Below, in pieces: positions 17,620 to 26,096 of a DNA stretch of 64,000 nt. The first letter of the stretch is position 1. Every line of letters starts with the position of its first letter. This DNA is from Virgifigura sp964551315 (lineage in GTDB: Bacteria; Pseudomonadota; Alphaproteobacteria; Dongiales; Dongiaceae). The position numbers and the translations under genes are program-made. The notes under the pieces are model-generated. The model worked only from the letters and a program-made list of their open reading frames with translations, ran no database searches and was not told where the DNA came from. The DNA lies in contig CAZKCM010000015.1 in the NCBI GenBank assembly GCA_964551315.1, forward strand, positions 8,807-72,806, in the 5' to 3' direction.

Positions 17620-18531
17620 ATGGAACAGCGCACGAGCACGACCCGGCGCAAGGCTGCCCTGACGGCGGCAGAAACGTCCGGCACCGACCTGGCCTGGTCT
17701 CTCCTCCTCACGATCCGGAACCGCGGTCGCCGGGCCGGGACGTTTCCGATGGCGTTTGCTCCAGGCGGCGCACGCATCACGGTCGAGGCCGACGGCCGCT
17801 GGATGGCCCAGGGTCCGATCGGGGACTCGACCGCCCGTATGCTCGATCTCTATCTGCCCATGGCCCTGAGCGGCGCGGAGCGGCCGCTCGTCCTCGGGCA
17901 TCTCGGCGTCAGCCTCGACGGTCATGTCGCGACGGAAACCGGCGAGTCCCAGTACATCACGGGACGGGAGAACATCGTCCACCTTCACCGTCTGCGGGCG
18001 CTCGCCGATGCCGTGATCGTCGGTGCCACGACGGTCGAGCACGACGACCCCCGGCTGACGACGCGGCATGTCGAGGGCGACAACCCGGTGCGCGTGGTGA
18101 TCGATCCCTCCTGCCGACTGGGCCGCGCCTTCCGGGTCTTCTCCGACGGGGCGGCCGAGACTTTGCTGGTCTGCGCCGAGGATCGCGCCGGGACGCGGGA
18201 AGGCCGGCACGGCCGCGCGCGGGTGATCGGGATTCCGTCCGGCCGGAACGGCCTGTCGCTCGATGCGCTGCTCGATCGTCTCCGGTCGCTCGGGCTGCAC
18301 GGCATCCTGGTCGAGGGCGGGGGGGTCACGGTGTCGCGCTTCCTTGAACAGGGAAAGCTCGACCGGCTTCACCTCGCCGTTGCGCCGCTGATCACGGGGG
18401 CGGGCCGGCCGGGCCTCAGTCTGGCGCCCGTCCGCGATCTGGGCACCGCCCTGCGCCCGTGCTGCCGGCACTTCGCAATGGGGCCGGACGTGCTCTTCGA
18501 CTGCGATCTCCGTGCCGACGGCGCCTCATAG
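17620..18531 (+). CDS. RibD C-terminal-type reductase (dihydrofolate-reductase fold)
   Basis: 303 residues. The C-terminal 220 residues are a RibD_C domain: LGHLGVSLDGHVAT, the substrate loop ITGRENIVHLHRLRALADA, VIVGATTVEHDDPRLT, and the NADPH-binding LVEGGGVTVSRFL. Family enzymes reduce the ribosyl side chain of a diaminopyrimidine in riboflavin synthesis, with NADPH. Here the deaminase half of RibD is absent and replaced by about 85 residues of unrelated N-terminal sequence. ATG 17620 has GGGAGG 11 bases upstream. The stop overlaps the convergent methyltransferase gene by 6 bases. Likely works on a pyrimidine or pteridine intermediate made by this cluster rather than in housekeeping riboflavin synthesis. 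Confidence 0.8.
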   Translation: MEQRTSTTRRKAALTAAETSGTDLAWSLLLTIRNRGRRAGTFPMAFAPGGARITVEADGRWMAQGPIGDSTARMLDLYLPMALSGAERPLVLGHLGVSLDGHVATETGESQYITGRENIVHLHRLRALADAVIVGATTVEHDDPRLTTRHVEGDNPVRVVIDPSCRLGRAFRVFSDGAAETLLVCAEDRAGTREGRHGRARVIGIPSGRNGLSLDALLDRLRSLGLHGILVEGGGVTVSRFLEQGKLDRLHLAVAPLITGAGRPGLSLAPVRDLGTALRPCCRHFAMGPDVLFDCDLRADGAS

Positions 18532-19326
18532 GAGGTTGCCCGGTAGGGCCGTCACGTCGCGATGGCCGACCTCCAACCCCGACCGGCCGGCGGCGATCCA
18601 TGCGCTTCGCCGGGCGCGCCAGGCGCGGATGCCGTCGGCGCTGGCTGGCTCGACTTCGGCAGCGACGGCGGCCCAGTCGTCGGTCAGGCGCTGCTGCAAG
18701 CGCCGGTCGGCGGGGGCCAGGCGCCAGGGGCTTCGGTCCTCGACGACGCGGTATCCGAGGCGCCGGAGCGCGTCTGCGGCGTAAGTTGCCGCGGCGGGGC
18801 CGAGGGCCGGGCCGAAGCCCTTGTCGCCGGTCTGGTGGCGGTTGAGGCAATCGCGAACGACCGCATCCGCCGCGTCCGGCGGCTCGAAGCGGAGCGTGCC
18901 GTCATAGGTCAGCGCCATATGGACGGCAATGCCGCGCGCGGCGCAGCGTTGGAGCAGGTCATCGAGCCAGGCGGCGGAGACGAGGTCGAGCAGCGCGGAG
19001 GCGGTGACGAGATCGATGTCGCGCCGATCCAGCCAGCCGAAACCGAGGGTCATGTCCGTCAACTCGGACGCGACGTCTACTGCAGCCAGCGCGCGGAGCC
19101 GCGCGAGCAGGGCATCGTCCCGGTCGATAATGGTCCATTCCTGCCGGCTCTCCAGCTTCGGGGCGAGGAAGCGGAGGTTCGATCCGGTGCCGCCGCCGAG
19201 GTCGAGGATCCGGATGCACGGCCGCGACCGCGACCACTGGACGAGCGGCTCAAGCGCCCGGCGGCTGCGCGCCCTCGCATCGTGCGGCTCGCGGAGCCGG
19301 AGCCATTCGGCCGTGAAGCGGCTCAC
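18526..19326 (-). CDS. SAM-dependent methyltransferase
   Basis: 266 residues with motif I IRILDLGGGTGSNLRFLAP near residue 40 and an acidic WTIIDRDDALL loop; the rest matches class I small-molecule methyltransferases. The start is GTG at 19324-19326, overlapping the stop of the glycosyltransferase gene in GTGA, which implies translational coupling. It is the last gene of the minus-strand operon dehydrogenase, PTPS-like, glycosyltransferase, methyltransferase. The substrate is unknown. Confidence 0.8.
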   Translation of the reverse strand: MSRFTAEWLRLREPHDARARSRRALEPLVQWSRSRPCIRILDLGGGTGSNLRFLAPKLESRQEWTIIDRDDALLARLRALAAVDVASELTDMTLGFGWLDRRDIDLVTASALLDLVSAAWLDDLLQRCAARGIAVHMALTYDGTLRFEPPDAADAVVRDCLNRHQTGDKGFGPALGPAAATYAADALRRLGYRVVEDRSPWRLAPADRRLQQRLTDDWAAVAAEVEPASADGIRAWRARRSAWIAAGRSGLEVGHRDVTALPGNLL

Positions 19327-20390
19327 CGTGACTCGAGTCCCGATCCTGGCTGGCCGGCGATTTCGGCCGCGAAGCGCCGGGCCGTTTCCGGCCAGGTCGG
19401 CAGAGCCTCTCGCGCCCGGCGCGCGCCGGCGGCGAGCCGCGCCCATAAGCCCTTCTCCTCGAACACCCGTCGCAGCGCCGCGGCAAAGGCGTCGGCGTCG
19501 CCCGGTGGCACCAGGAGGCCGGCATCGGCCGGAATGGTCTCCGGAATGGCGCCGCCGGTGGTCGAGACGATCGGAAGTCCGCGCGCCAGGGCTTCGGCCA
19601 GCGCCATGCCGTACCCTTCCAGATGGCTCGCCAGCACGAACAGATCGGCGCCGTGATAGAGCGCGTCCAGCCGCTCGCCGACCGCTTCGCCGACCAGGTC
19701 GATCCTTCGCTCCAGACCGAGTTCCGCGATCAGGGCGCGGACTGTGGCGGCTGTCTCCGGGTCGCGCGTCTCGCTGCCCGCGCAGAGGAGGCGCCACGGC
19801 AGCTCCGGCACTTTCGCGAGCGCGCGGACCAGGACGGCGTGGCCCTTGCGCGGCGTCAGCGTGGCAATGCACAGCAGCCGGCGTTCCGGCCCGGGCGAGC
19901 CGATGGCGAGAGGGGCCGGATCGGTCCCGGGCAGGACGACGCCGATGCGCTCTGCGGGGACGTCGTAGCGGGCGAGGTCGCGCGCGGTAACCGGGCTGGT
20001 GACGATTACCCGGTGCGCCGCGGCCAGCGCCGCGCGCTCGTCGCGGAACAGGCGGTCCCGCGTCAGCGGGTCAAGACCCGTCTCGTCCGCCAGTGCGTGG
20101 TGGACGAGGGCAATCAGCCGCAGGCGCGCCGACGCGCGGTGGACGATCTCGGGCATCGCGCCGAAGGCGAGACCGTCGATCACGACCATCGCGCCGGTCT
20201 CGAGTCCCTCAAGGGTGTCGGCCGCCTGGGCAAGGGCGTCGGGCGTCGGCAACGGGAAGCTGTCGGAGAGCCGGTGAACGCTCACGCGATGGCCCGCCGC
20301 CCGCAGCTCGGCAATCATCCGGCGCGCGTAGATGTAGCCGCCGGTCAGGGTATCGAGATCGCCGGGGATGACGAAGTGTATATCGGTCAC
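19323..20390 (-). CDS. glycosyltransferase family 4 (GT-B) protein
   Basis: 355 residues. The N-terminal half begins MTDIHFVIPGDLDTLTGGYI, giving the glycine-rich acceptor-side loop; the C-terminal half has ATLTPRKGHAVLVRAL and the nucleotide-sugar motif SHLEGYGMALAEALARGLP with the E-x7-E pattern. It should transfer a sugar from an NDP-sugar, with retention, to an acceptor that is probably the cluster product. It overlaps the PTPS-like gene by 4 bases (ATGA) and the methyltransferase by 3 bases, so the three are translated together. Confidence 0.85.
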   Translation of the reverse strand: MTDIHFVIPGDLDTLTGGYIYARRMIAELRAAGHRVSVHRLSDSFPLPTPDALAQAADTLEGLETGAMVVIDGLAFGAMPEIVHRASARLRLIALVHHALADETGLDPLTRDRLFRDERAALAAAHRVIVTSPVTARDLARYDVPAERIGVVLPGTDPAPLAIGSPGPERRLLCIATLTPRKGHAVLVRALAKVPELPWRLLCAGSETRDPETAATVRALIAELGLERRIDLVGEAVGERLDALYHGADLFVLASHLEGYGMALAEALARGLPIVSTTGGAIPETIPADAGLLVPPGDADAFAAALRRVFEEKGLWARLAAGARRAREALPTWPETARRFAAEIAGQPGSGLESR

Positions 20391-20809
20391 GTCGCGGCGC
20401 CGCCGGCGGGTGGCAAGGGGGCCTCATAGGAGGCGGAGGCAACGTGCGACTCCCGCAAGGTCACGCGCATCGACGCGACGTCCCGGGCGTGAGGACCGAG
20501 CGCGCCGTCCGCGATTTGCGCGGCCATGCGGTCGAAAACCACCTTCGCCATGAACTCGGTGGTGGTGTTTACACCGCGGAATGCCGGCAGCTCGTCGAGA
20601 TTGCGGTAGTTGAACTCGGCCAGGACCGCGCGCAGGGCCTCGGTCGCCCGGCCGATATCGACGACCACCCCGTCGGGGTCGAGTCCGGGCCGGAAGAAGG
20701 CGACGTCAACGATGTAGGTGGCGCCATGCAGCCGCTGCGCCGGGCCGAACACCTCCCCTTTGAAGCTGTGGGCGATCATGACGTGGTCGCGCACCGAAAC
20801 GCTGAACAT
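20387..20809 (-). CDS. 6-pyruvoyl-tetrahydropterin synthase-fold protein with altered active site
   Basis: 140 residues of the PTPS/QueD fold: DHVMIAHSF at the start (H14 kept), RLHGATYIVDV, DIGRATEALRAVL, and the pterin-anchoring glutamate in TTTEFMA (E85). Key residues are missing: the zinc motif HGH is HGA (28-30), the catalytic Asp-His dyad of the NL-x-D region is Asn-Tyr (N67-Y68), and the protein has no cysteine at all. Ordinary PTPS or QueD chemistry is therefore unlikely; another step on a pterin or pyrimidine substrate, or a binding role, is possible. ATG 20809 has GGGAGA at 5 bases. It heads a coupled set with the glycosyltransferase. Confidence 0.75.
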   Translation of the reverse strand: MFSVSVRDHVMIAHSFKGEVFGPAQRLHGATYIVDVAFFRPGLDPDGVVVDIGRATEALRAVLAEFNYRNLDELPAFRGVNTTTEFMAKVVFDRMAAQIADGALGPHARDVASMRVTLRESHVASASYEAPLPPAGGAAT

Positions 20810-20849
20810 GCCGTCTCCCGGAGGTGAACGAACGCCGGTCCGTTGCCAA

Positions 20850-21833
20850 TCAACCATCATAGCGGACGCGATGGCAAAGGGTTCCGGCCGGCGCCGCGGC
20901 GAGGCGGGCCATGGTCTGGGGCAGGTCGGCGAATCGGGATTCGCCGGTGACCAGCGCATCCAGCACCGGGTCGTCCAGCAGTTCCAGGGCCTTGCACAGG
21001 CGCTGCCGGTTGTTCCACCGGGCCCGCCGGGCGGCTGCGACCTGCCCCACCTGCGACGAGCGCAGGACGAGCCGCCGCGAATGAAATGCCTCGCCGAGCG
21101 GCAGAGGCACGGCGGCGGTCCCGAACCAGCTCAGCTCTAAGACGGTCGCCTCGAAACCGGCAAGCGCGAGGGCGGTCTGCAGCCCGGCCGGCGTGCCGCT
21201 CGCATGCACGACGCAGTCGGCATCGCCCTCTACCGCGTCCGGCTGCGCGAAGCCGACGCCGAGGGTAGTGGCAACCGCGGCCTTGGCCGGATCGACGTCC
21301 ACCAGCGTCACGGTGCAGCCGGGGATCTTCGCGGCAAGCCAGGCGACGAGGCAACCGACGGTCCCGGCGCCGATCACCACGATCCGGTCGCCGATGCGCG
21401 GTGCCAAGTCCCACAGCCCGTTCAGCGCCGTTTCCATGTTGGCGGCGAGGACCGCGCGGCCGGGGGGCACGGTGTCCGGGACCGGGACCACCGCGGCGCT
21501 CGGCACGACGTATCGCGTCTGGTGGGGATGGAGGCAGAAGACGCACCGGCCGCGCAGCGGCGCCGGCCCGTCCTCGACAACGCCGACGCTGGCGTAGCCG
21601 TACTTCACGGGCGCCGGGAAGTCGCCCTCCTGGAAGGGTGCGCGCATCGCCTGGTACTGGCTCGGCGGCACCTCGCCGCGGAATACGAGCGCCTCGGTCC
21701 CTCGGCTGATCCCGCTGAACAGGGCGCGCACGCGAACCGCATCCGGATCGGTGCGCTCGGGCAGGGGATGCGACCGGATCTCGCCGGTACCGCGCCCGGT
21801 GGTCCAAAAGGATTGGGCCATGCGATCCGACAT
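20850..21833 (-). CDS. medium-chain dehydrogenase (BchC-like, no catalytic zinc site)
   Basis: 327 residues. An N-terminal GroES-like domain (FSGISRGTEALVFRG, KYGYASVGVVE) and a Rossmann domain with VIGAGTVGCLVAWLAAK. In place of the usual Cys-Gly-x-Asp catalytic zinc motif it has SRGTE, as in the BchC-like branch (2-desacetyl-2-hydroxyethyl bacteriochlorophyllide dehydrogenase relatives). It probably oxidises or reduces an alcohol or ketone of the cluster intermediate with NAD(P). Starts at 21833 or 21821 are both possible. Either overlaps the divergent sulfatase start, so at least one of the two starts may be wrong. Confidence 0.75.
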   Translation of the reverse strand: MSDRMAQSFWTTGRGTGEIRSHPLPERTDPDAVRVRALFSGISRGTEALVFRGEVPPSQYQAMRAPFQEGDFPAPVKYGYASVGVVEDGPAPLRGRCVFCLHPHQTRYVVPSAAVVPVPDTVPPGRAVLAANMETALNGLWDLAPRIGDRIVVIGAGTVGCLVAWLAAKIPGCTVTLVDVDPAKAAVATTLGVGFAQPDAVEGDADCVVHASGTPAGLQTALALAGFEATVLELSWFGTAAVPLPLGEAFHSRRLVLRSSQVGQVAAARRARWNNRQRLCKALELLDDPVLDALVTGESRFADLPQTMARLAAAPAGTLCHRVRYDG

Positions 21834-23631
21834 GCGACAATCCCCGGCGTCGAAGGAGAGTCTCGATCCGGCGACCAGCCTAGCGCGTCGCGCGCGGCCC
21901 CGCCAGAACGAGCCGCCCGAACAAGTCATCGACGTGCCGAGGCGATATCGCAGACGACGAGGCCGACGAGGACGCTGGCCGGCGCTATGGCACGGCGGCG
22001 GACTCATTCTCGGTCTCGCCATCCCAATCGGCCTTTTCGCCGCGCCGGCGACACTGGCGGCGCTGGTGATCGGCGGCGCGATTCCGGCCGGCGGCATACC
22101 GGTCGAGGTCATTCTTGCGGCGGCGCTGGTCACGGCGTGGCCGGGCGGTCTTGCCCTGCATATGGCGGCCGCGGCTCTGAGCGCATTGCTGCTCCTGACG
22201 GCGCTTGATGCGGCGACGCAGGCGGTCCTTGGCCGGTCGTTCCTCCTGGCCTTCGATCTGCCGCTGGCCGCATCGGCCGCCGAGTTCATCGACGAGACCT
22301 ATGGCATCGCCGCCGCCATCTTCGCTGCCGGGGCCGCGCTCGGCGCTCTCCTGGCCTATGGGCTCATCGCCTTCGGGCTGGGGCGCATCCGCGGTGCCGC
22401 GCAACGGGGCGGGTGGACAGTGCGGGCGCCGGTGCTGCTTGCCTGCGGCGCGATCCTCGCGATGCAACTCGGGCACCGGATCGCGCTGGACCGGGTCGAG
22501 CCGGTTCGATTCGTCTCCGACCGGAGCGCCCAGACCCTCGTTTCGCAGGCCCGCGCCATCGCGGTGCGCCTCGCGGATCATTCTTTCTACCGGGCGCCGG
22601 CGGAGGTGCCGGCGCGCCCGCCGGTGGGGCTTGGCGGCGCGGACGTGCTGCTGTTCTTCCTCGAATCCTATGGGCGCAGCTCGATCGAGGATCCCCGCTA
22701 CGGCCCGGCTATCGTTCCCTCGCTGCGCGGCGTGGAGGACGTACTGCATGCCCAGGGATTCTCGGCGGTTTCCGGCTGGCTCGAATCGCCGACCCTTGGG
22801 GGGCAGTCCTGGCTGGCTCATGCCAGCCTCCTGAGCGGGCTTCGGGTCGACAGCGAGTTCCGCTACCGGCTGCTGCTGTCCGGAGAGCGCCGGACGCTCG
22901 TCGGCGACTTTGCGGCGGCGGGCTATCGCGCCGTGCTGCTCGCGCCGGCGATCGACCGTCCCTGGCCGGAGGTCGCGTTCTACGGCTTCGACCGGACGTA
23001 TTTCTCCTGGGATATGGGCTATGCCGGGCCGCGCTATGGCTGGGTGACGATGCCCGACCAGTACACGCTGGCCTTCCTCGACCGGGCGGAACGGCGACGG
23101 CGGACCGGTGGTCCGCCGCTGTTCGCCGTGACCGTCCTCATCAGCGGCCACGCGCCCTGGACGCCGGTGGCAGAGGTCGTCGAGGACTGGTCCGATATCG
23201 GCGACGGACGGATCTTCGCCGCCTGGGTCAACCGGGGCGAGCCGCCGCAGACGGTGTGGCGCGACCCGGAAAAGGTCCGCCGGCAATATGTCCGCGCGAC
23301 GGACTATGTGATCGACGTTCTAGGGTCTTACTTCCGGCAGTTCGGCGACGACCGGCGGACGCTCGTGCTTCTCCTCGGCGATCACCAGCCCGGCCCGATC
23401 GTCTCCGGTACCGGGGCCGGGCTCGACGTGCCGATCCACGCCGTCAGCAACGATCCGGACCTGCTCCGACCGTTCAGGGAGTGGGGCTTCGTCGACGGCA
23501 TGGTGCCGGCGCCGGACGGGGGCGCGCGGCCGATGGAGGCCTTCCGCGACCGGTTCCTTACGAGCTTTGCTTCGGAGGGCGAGAAAAAGATGGCTTCGGA
23601 AGCGCGCGACGCGGCGGTGCAGGGGGATTAG
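21820..23631 (+). CDS. membrane-anchored sulfatase / LTA-synthase-like hydrolase
   Basis: 603 residues from ATG 21820. A basic N-terminus is followed by about four or five membrane helices (to about residue 215), then an extracytoplasmic alkaline-phosphatase-superfamily domain: VLLFFLESYGRSS, PTLGGQSWLAHASLLSG (the usual nucleophile region), a middle HAPWTP and LLLGDHQP near the end for metal binding. Enzymes of this build transfer phospho-alcohol groups onto glycans or cleave sulfate or phosphate esters. Beside a CDP-alcohol phosphatidyltransferase and a glycosyltransferase, phospho-alcohol transfer to a glycoconjugate fits. The exact start is uncertain because it overlaps the divergent dehydrogenase start; a GTG at 21934 is an alternative. 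Confidence 0.75.
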   Translation: MRSDMRQSPASKESLDPATSLARRARPRQNEPPEQVIDVPRRYRRRRGRRGRWPALWHGGGLILGLAIPIGLFAAPATLAALVIGGAIPAGGIPVEVILAAALVTAWPGGLALHMAAAALSALLLLTALDAATQAVLGRSFLLAFDLPLAASAAEFIDETYGIAAAIFAAGAALGALLAYGLIAFGLGRIRGAAQRGGWTVRAPVLLACGAILAMQLGHRIALDRVEPVRFVSDRSAQTLVSQARAIAVRLADHSFYRAPAEVPARPPVGLGGADVLLFFLESYGRSSIEDPRYGPAIVPSLRGVEDVLHAQGFSAVSGWLESPTLGGQSWLAHASLLSGLRVDSEFRYRLLLSGERRTLVGDFAAAGYRAVLLAPAIDRPWPEVAFYGFDRTYFSWDMGYAGPRYGWVTMPDQYTLAFLDRAERRRRTGGPPLFAVTVLISGHAPWTPVAEVVEDWSDIGDGRIFAAWVNRGEPPQTVWRDPEKVRRQYVRATDYVIDVLGSYFRQFGDDRRTLVLLLGDHQPGPIVSGTGAGLDVPIHAVSNDPDLLRPFREWGFVDGMVPAPDGGARPMEAFRDRFLTSFASEGEKKMASEARDAAVQGD

Positions 23632-23667
23632 CGGGCGCCTATGTGTCCGGAAGGGATCCGGCGGTCG

Positions 23668-23743
23668 TGGTGCCGGTTGCAGGATTCGAACCCGCGACCT
23701 ACCGCTTACAAGGCGGTTGCTCTACCAGCTGAGCTAAACCGGC
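23668..23743 (-). tRNA. tRNA-Thr (anticodon TGT)
   Basis: A 76-base cloverleaf on the minus strand: acceptor stem GCCGGTT/AACCGGC, D-arm GCTCAGCTGGTAGAGC, anticodon stem ACCGC/GCGGT around loop CTTGTAA (anticodon TGT), T-loop TTCGAAT, and an encoded CCA end. It reads ACA threonine codons. It lies in the gap between the sulfatase-like gene and the nitrilase-type gene. Confidence 0.95.
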
Positions 23744-23885
23744 TACCGGATTGGCCGAGGGGCGCATGATAACGAAGTTTCGCGCCGGATCGACCCCTTT
23801 TCGGCACCGGCCGGTTTGTACCCGGACGCCCAGCGCCTATACTCGAATGCGGCCAATCGGTTCGGCGGAAGGGAGAATGGGCGAG

Positions 23886-24749
23886 ATGGGCAAGAGCTTC
23901 AAGGTGGCTTGCGTGCAGAACTGCGCCGAGCGCGACATGGCGCCGAGCATCGCGGCGATCACGCCCCTGATCCGCGGCGCCGCGGCGGCCGGCGCCGAAC
24001 TCATCGTGCTGCCCGAGATGGCCACGATGATCGAGCCGCGGAACGATCTGGTGCTGGAGAAGGCGGTGCCAGAGGCGGCCGATCCGGGCCTGGCGGCGTT
24101 CCGGGATCTGGCGCGGGAGACCGGCGCCTGGATCCTCGTCGGCTCGCTGCTGCTGCGGGAGCCCGGCGAATCTCGCGTCGTCAACCGGTCCTTCCTCCTC
24201 AATGGTCAGGGCGAGATCGTCGCCCGCTATGACAAGCTGCATCTGTTCGACATCGACCTGGAAAGCGGCGAGAGCTACCGGGAATCGGCGACCGTTCGGC
24301 CCGGCGACCGGGCGGTTCTTGCACCGACGCCCTGGGGGTTGCTCGGCATGTCGGTCTGCTACGATGTGCGGTTTGCCTATCTCTACCGGGCGCTGGCCCA
24401 GGCGGGCGCGAGCTTCCTGGGCATCCCGGCGGCCTTCACCCACACCACCGGCAAGGCGCACTGGCACGTGCTCGTCCGGGCGCGGGCGATCGAGACGGGC
24501 GCATATGTCTTCGCCGCCAACCAGACCGGCACGCATGCCGAAGGGCGGCGCACCTTCGGCCATTCGCTGATCGTCGATCCCTGGGGCGAGGTGCTGGCGG
24601 ACGGAGGCACCGATGTCGGGTTCATCACCGCCGAGGTCGATCCCGCCCGGGTCGCCAAGGCGCGGGCGATGATCCCGGCCTTGAAGCATGATCGCCGCTT
24701 CCCGGCGCCGGAGCCGGCGGTCCTGGAAAGGGCAATCGCCGGAGAGTAG
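23886..24749 (+). CDS. carbon-nitrogen hydrolase (nitrilase superfamily, Nit1/omega-amidase-like)
   Basis: 287 residues with the full catalytic triad: Glu44 in ELIVLPE, Lys117 in ARYDKLHLFD, Cys158 in GMSVCYDVRF. The sequence FDIDLESGESYRES after the lysine is typical of deaminated-glutathione amidase / omega-amidase enzymes, which hydrolyse the terminal amide of alpha-keto amides. ATG 23886 is chosen because GGGAG lies about 10 bases upstream; ATG 23877 is almost on top of that site. Cytoplasmic, single gene. Confidence 0.85.
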   Translation: MGKSFKVACVQNCAERDMAPSIAAITPLIRGAAAAGAELIVLPEMATMIEPRNDLVLEKAVPEAADPGLAAFRDLARETGAWILVGSLLLREPGESRVVNRSFLLNGQGEIVARYDKLHLFDIDLESGESYRESATVRPGDRAVLAPTPWGLLGMSVCYDVRFAYLYRALAQAGASFLGIPAAFTHTTGKAHWHVLVRARAIETGAYVFAANQTGTHAEGRRTFGHSLIVDPWGEVLADGGTDVGFITAEVDPARVAKARAMIPALKHDRRFPAPEPAVLERAIAGE

Positions 24750-24921
24750 GTGGCAAGCGGCTTTCGCGCGCGCCTCGTGTCAGAGTTCTCGGACACGCCC
24801 CGATCCTGCACCGACCTCCGGGCCGGCTGATCGGGTCCTGCATCCGGCCGAAGCATGCGCGCACGCCGGACCTCTGGTCCGGGACGCGGCCCTGACAAAC
24901 TGTCCTGCGTCTGCGGCCCGT

Positions 24922-25917
24922 TCAGGACCGCTGCGACTGCTCCACGATCCGGGCGCGCCACAAGGCAACTCGCCCTTCGACGTCTTCCTCAAGATGGGGC
25001 ACCGACTCGGCGAGGGTTTCCCGCATCCGTGCCGCCGCGGCGCGCTTGGCCGGATCCGGATCGAATTCCTCGGCCAGCGCCAGCCAGGCCAGGGCCTGCG
25101 GGGCGTAGATCTCTTTGACCTCGCCGCCGTCGCCCATCGCCATGGCGAAGTAGACTCGCGCGGCCGGAAAGACGGCCTCCATGACCCCGTGCTTCGCGGC
25201 GGCCCGGAACCAGTAGGCCGCTACGTGCAGATCTTTCGGCATGCCGAGTCCGGCCGCGTGCATCCGGCCGAGGTGGAAGGCGGCGGCCGGCTGCCCGCCG
25301 CTGGCGGCCAGCGAGAGCCACTTGACCGCCTCGCTGTAGTCCGGTTCTCCGGCATGACCGGTGAGATAGATCTGCCCGAGGTCGGCCTGGGCGTCGCGGT
25401 CGCCCGCCTCGGCGCCCCGGCGGCAAAGCTCAATGGCTTTCGCGGCATCCGGCGCGACACCATGCCCGTAGAGAAACTGCTTGCCCAGAGGACAAAGGGA
25501 CCGCAGGTGCCCCTGATCTGCGGCCCGGCCGTACCATGCCAGGGACCGGTGGTAGTCGAGGGGGCGGCCAAGTCCGGTATTGTAGCAGGTCGCGAGGTTG
25601 TGCTGGGCCGCCGCCAGGCCGGCCGCGGCCGCCATCTCGAACAGATCGCAGGCGCGACCGTGTTCCGCCGGGGACTTGGCGTCGCGTGCGATCATCTCTC
25701 CAAGCAGGTTTGCCGCCGCGGCGTCGCCGCGGGCGATCGCTCCGTTCAGCGTCGCGACGGCGCGTGCCTCGTCACCGGCGCGGAGGGCGCGGATGGCTTC
25801 GTCCGTGCTGGTCGAGGCGATGCTCAGGCGACCGGCGGCGGTGGCAATGAACACCAGGCCGAGCGCAACCGCCGCGCATTTCGAGAACAATCGGCAGCGT
25901 CTCCTATTCCAGGTCAT
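24922..25917 (-). CDS. exported or membrane-anchored Sel1-repeat protein
   Basis: 331 residues. A signal anchor or signal peptide at 1-30 (CAAVALGLVFIATAAG) is followed by six or so Sel1-type TPR repeats of about 36 residues, with the repeating A-x-x-x-L-G and A-x-x-W-x-x-x-A-A features (AAAAGLAAAQHNLATCYNTG, SLAWYGRAADQGHLRSLC, AVKWLSLAASGG). Such solenoids bind proteins and often act in signalling or envelope processes. No partner is evident. A 179-bp region to the divergent transporter gene holds its promoter. Confidence 0.8.
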   Translation of the reverse strand: MTWNRRRCRLFSKCAAVALGLVFIATAAGRLSIASTSTDEAIRALRAGDEARAVATLNGAIARGDAAAANLLGEMIARDAKSPAEHGRACDLFEMAAAAGLAAAQHNLATCYNTGLGRPLDYHRSLAWYGRAADQGHLRSLCPLGKQFLYGHGVAPDAAKAIELCRRGAEAGDRDAQADLGQIYLTGHAGEPDYSEAVKWLSLAASGGQPAAAFHLGRMHAAGLGMPKDLHVAAYWFRAAAKHGVMEAVFPAARVYFAMAMGDGGEVKEIYAPQALAWLALAEEFDPDPAKRAAAARMRETLAESVPHLEEDVEGRVALWRARIVEQSQRS

Positions 25918-26096
25918 CTCAATTGTTCCGGACAGCCGAGGTCCTGGCCGGGATTGCCCCTGACTCCTCCAGGTCTTAGACCTGCTGCGAAATTCCTAAA
26001 AAGATGCTAAAGGGAGCGAAAATTCTCGCGTCTGGAGCATCCTGAACGGACCCGCCGCCTGCCGATGCGGGGGACGTCGGCTAGGGAAGATATCGG

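Noticed and set aside
20387..20809. QueD of queuosine synthesis
   Set aside because: No queC, queE or queF nearby, catalytic residues are changed, and the gene is translationally coupled to a glycosyltransferase.
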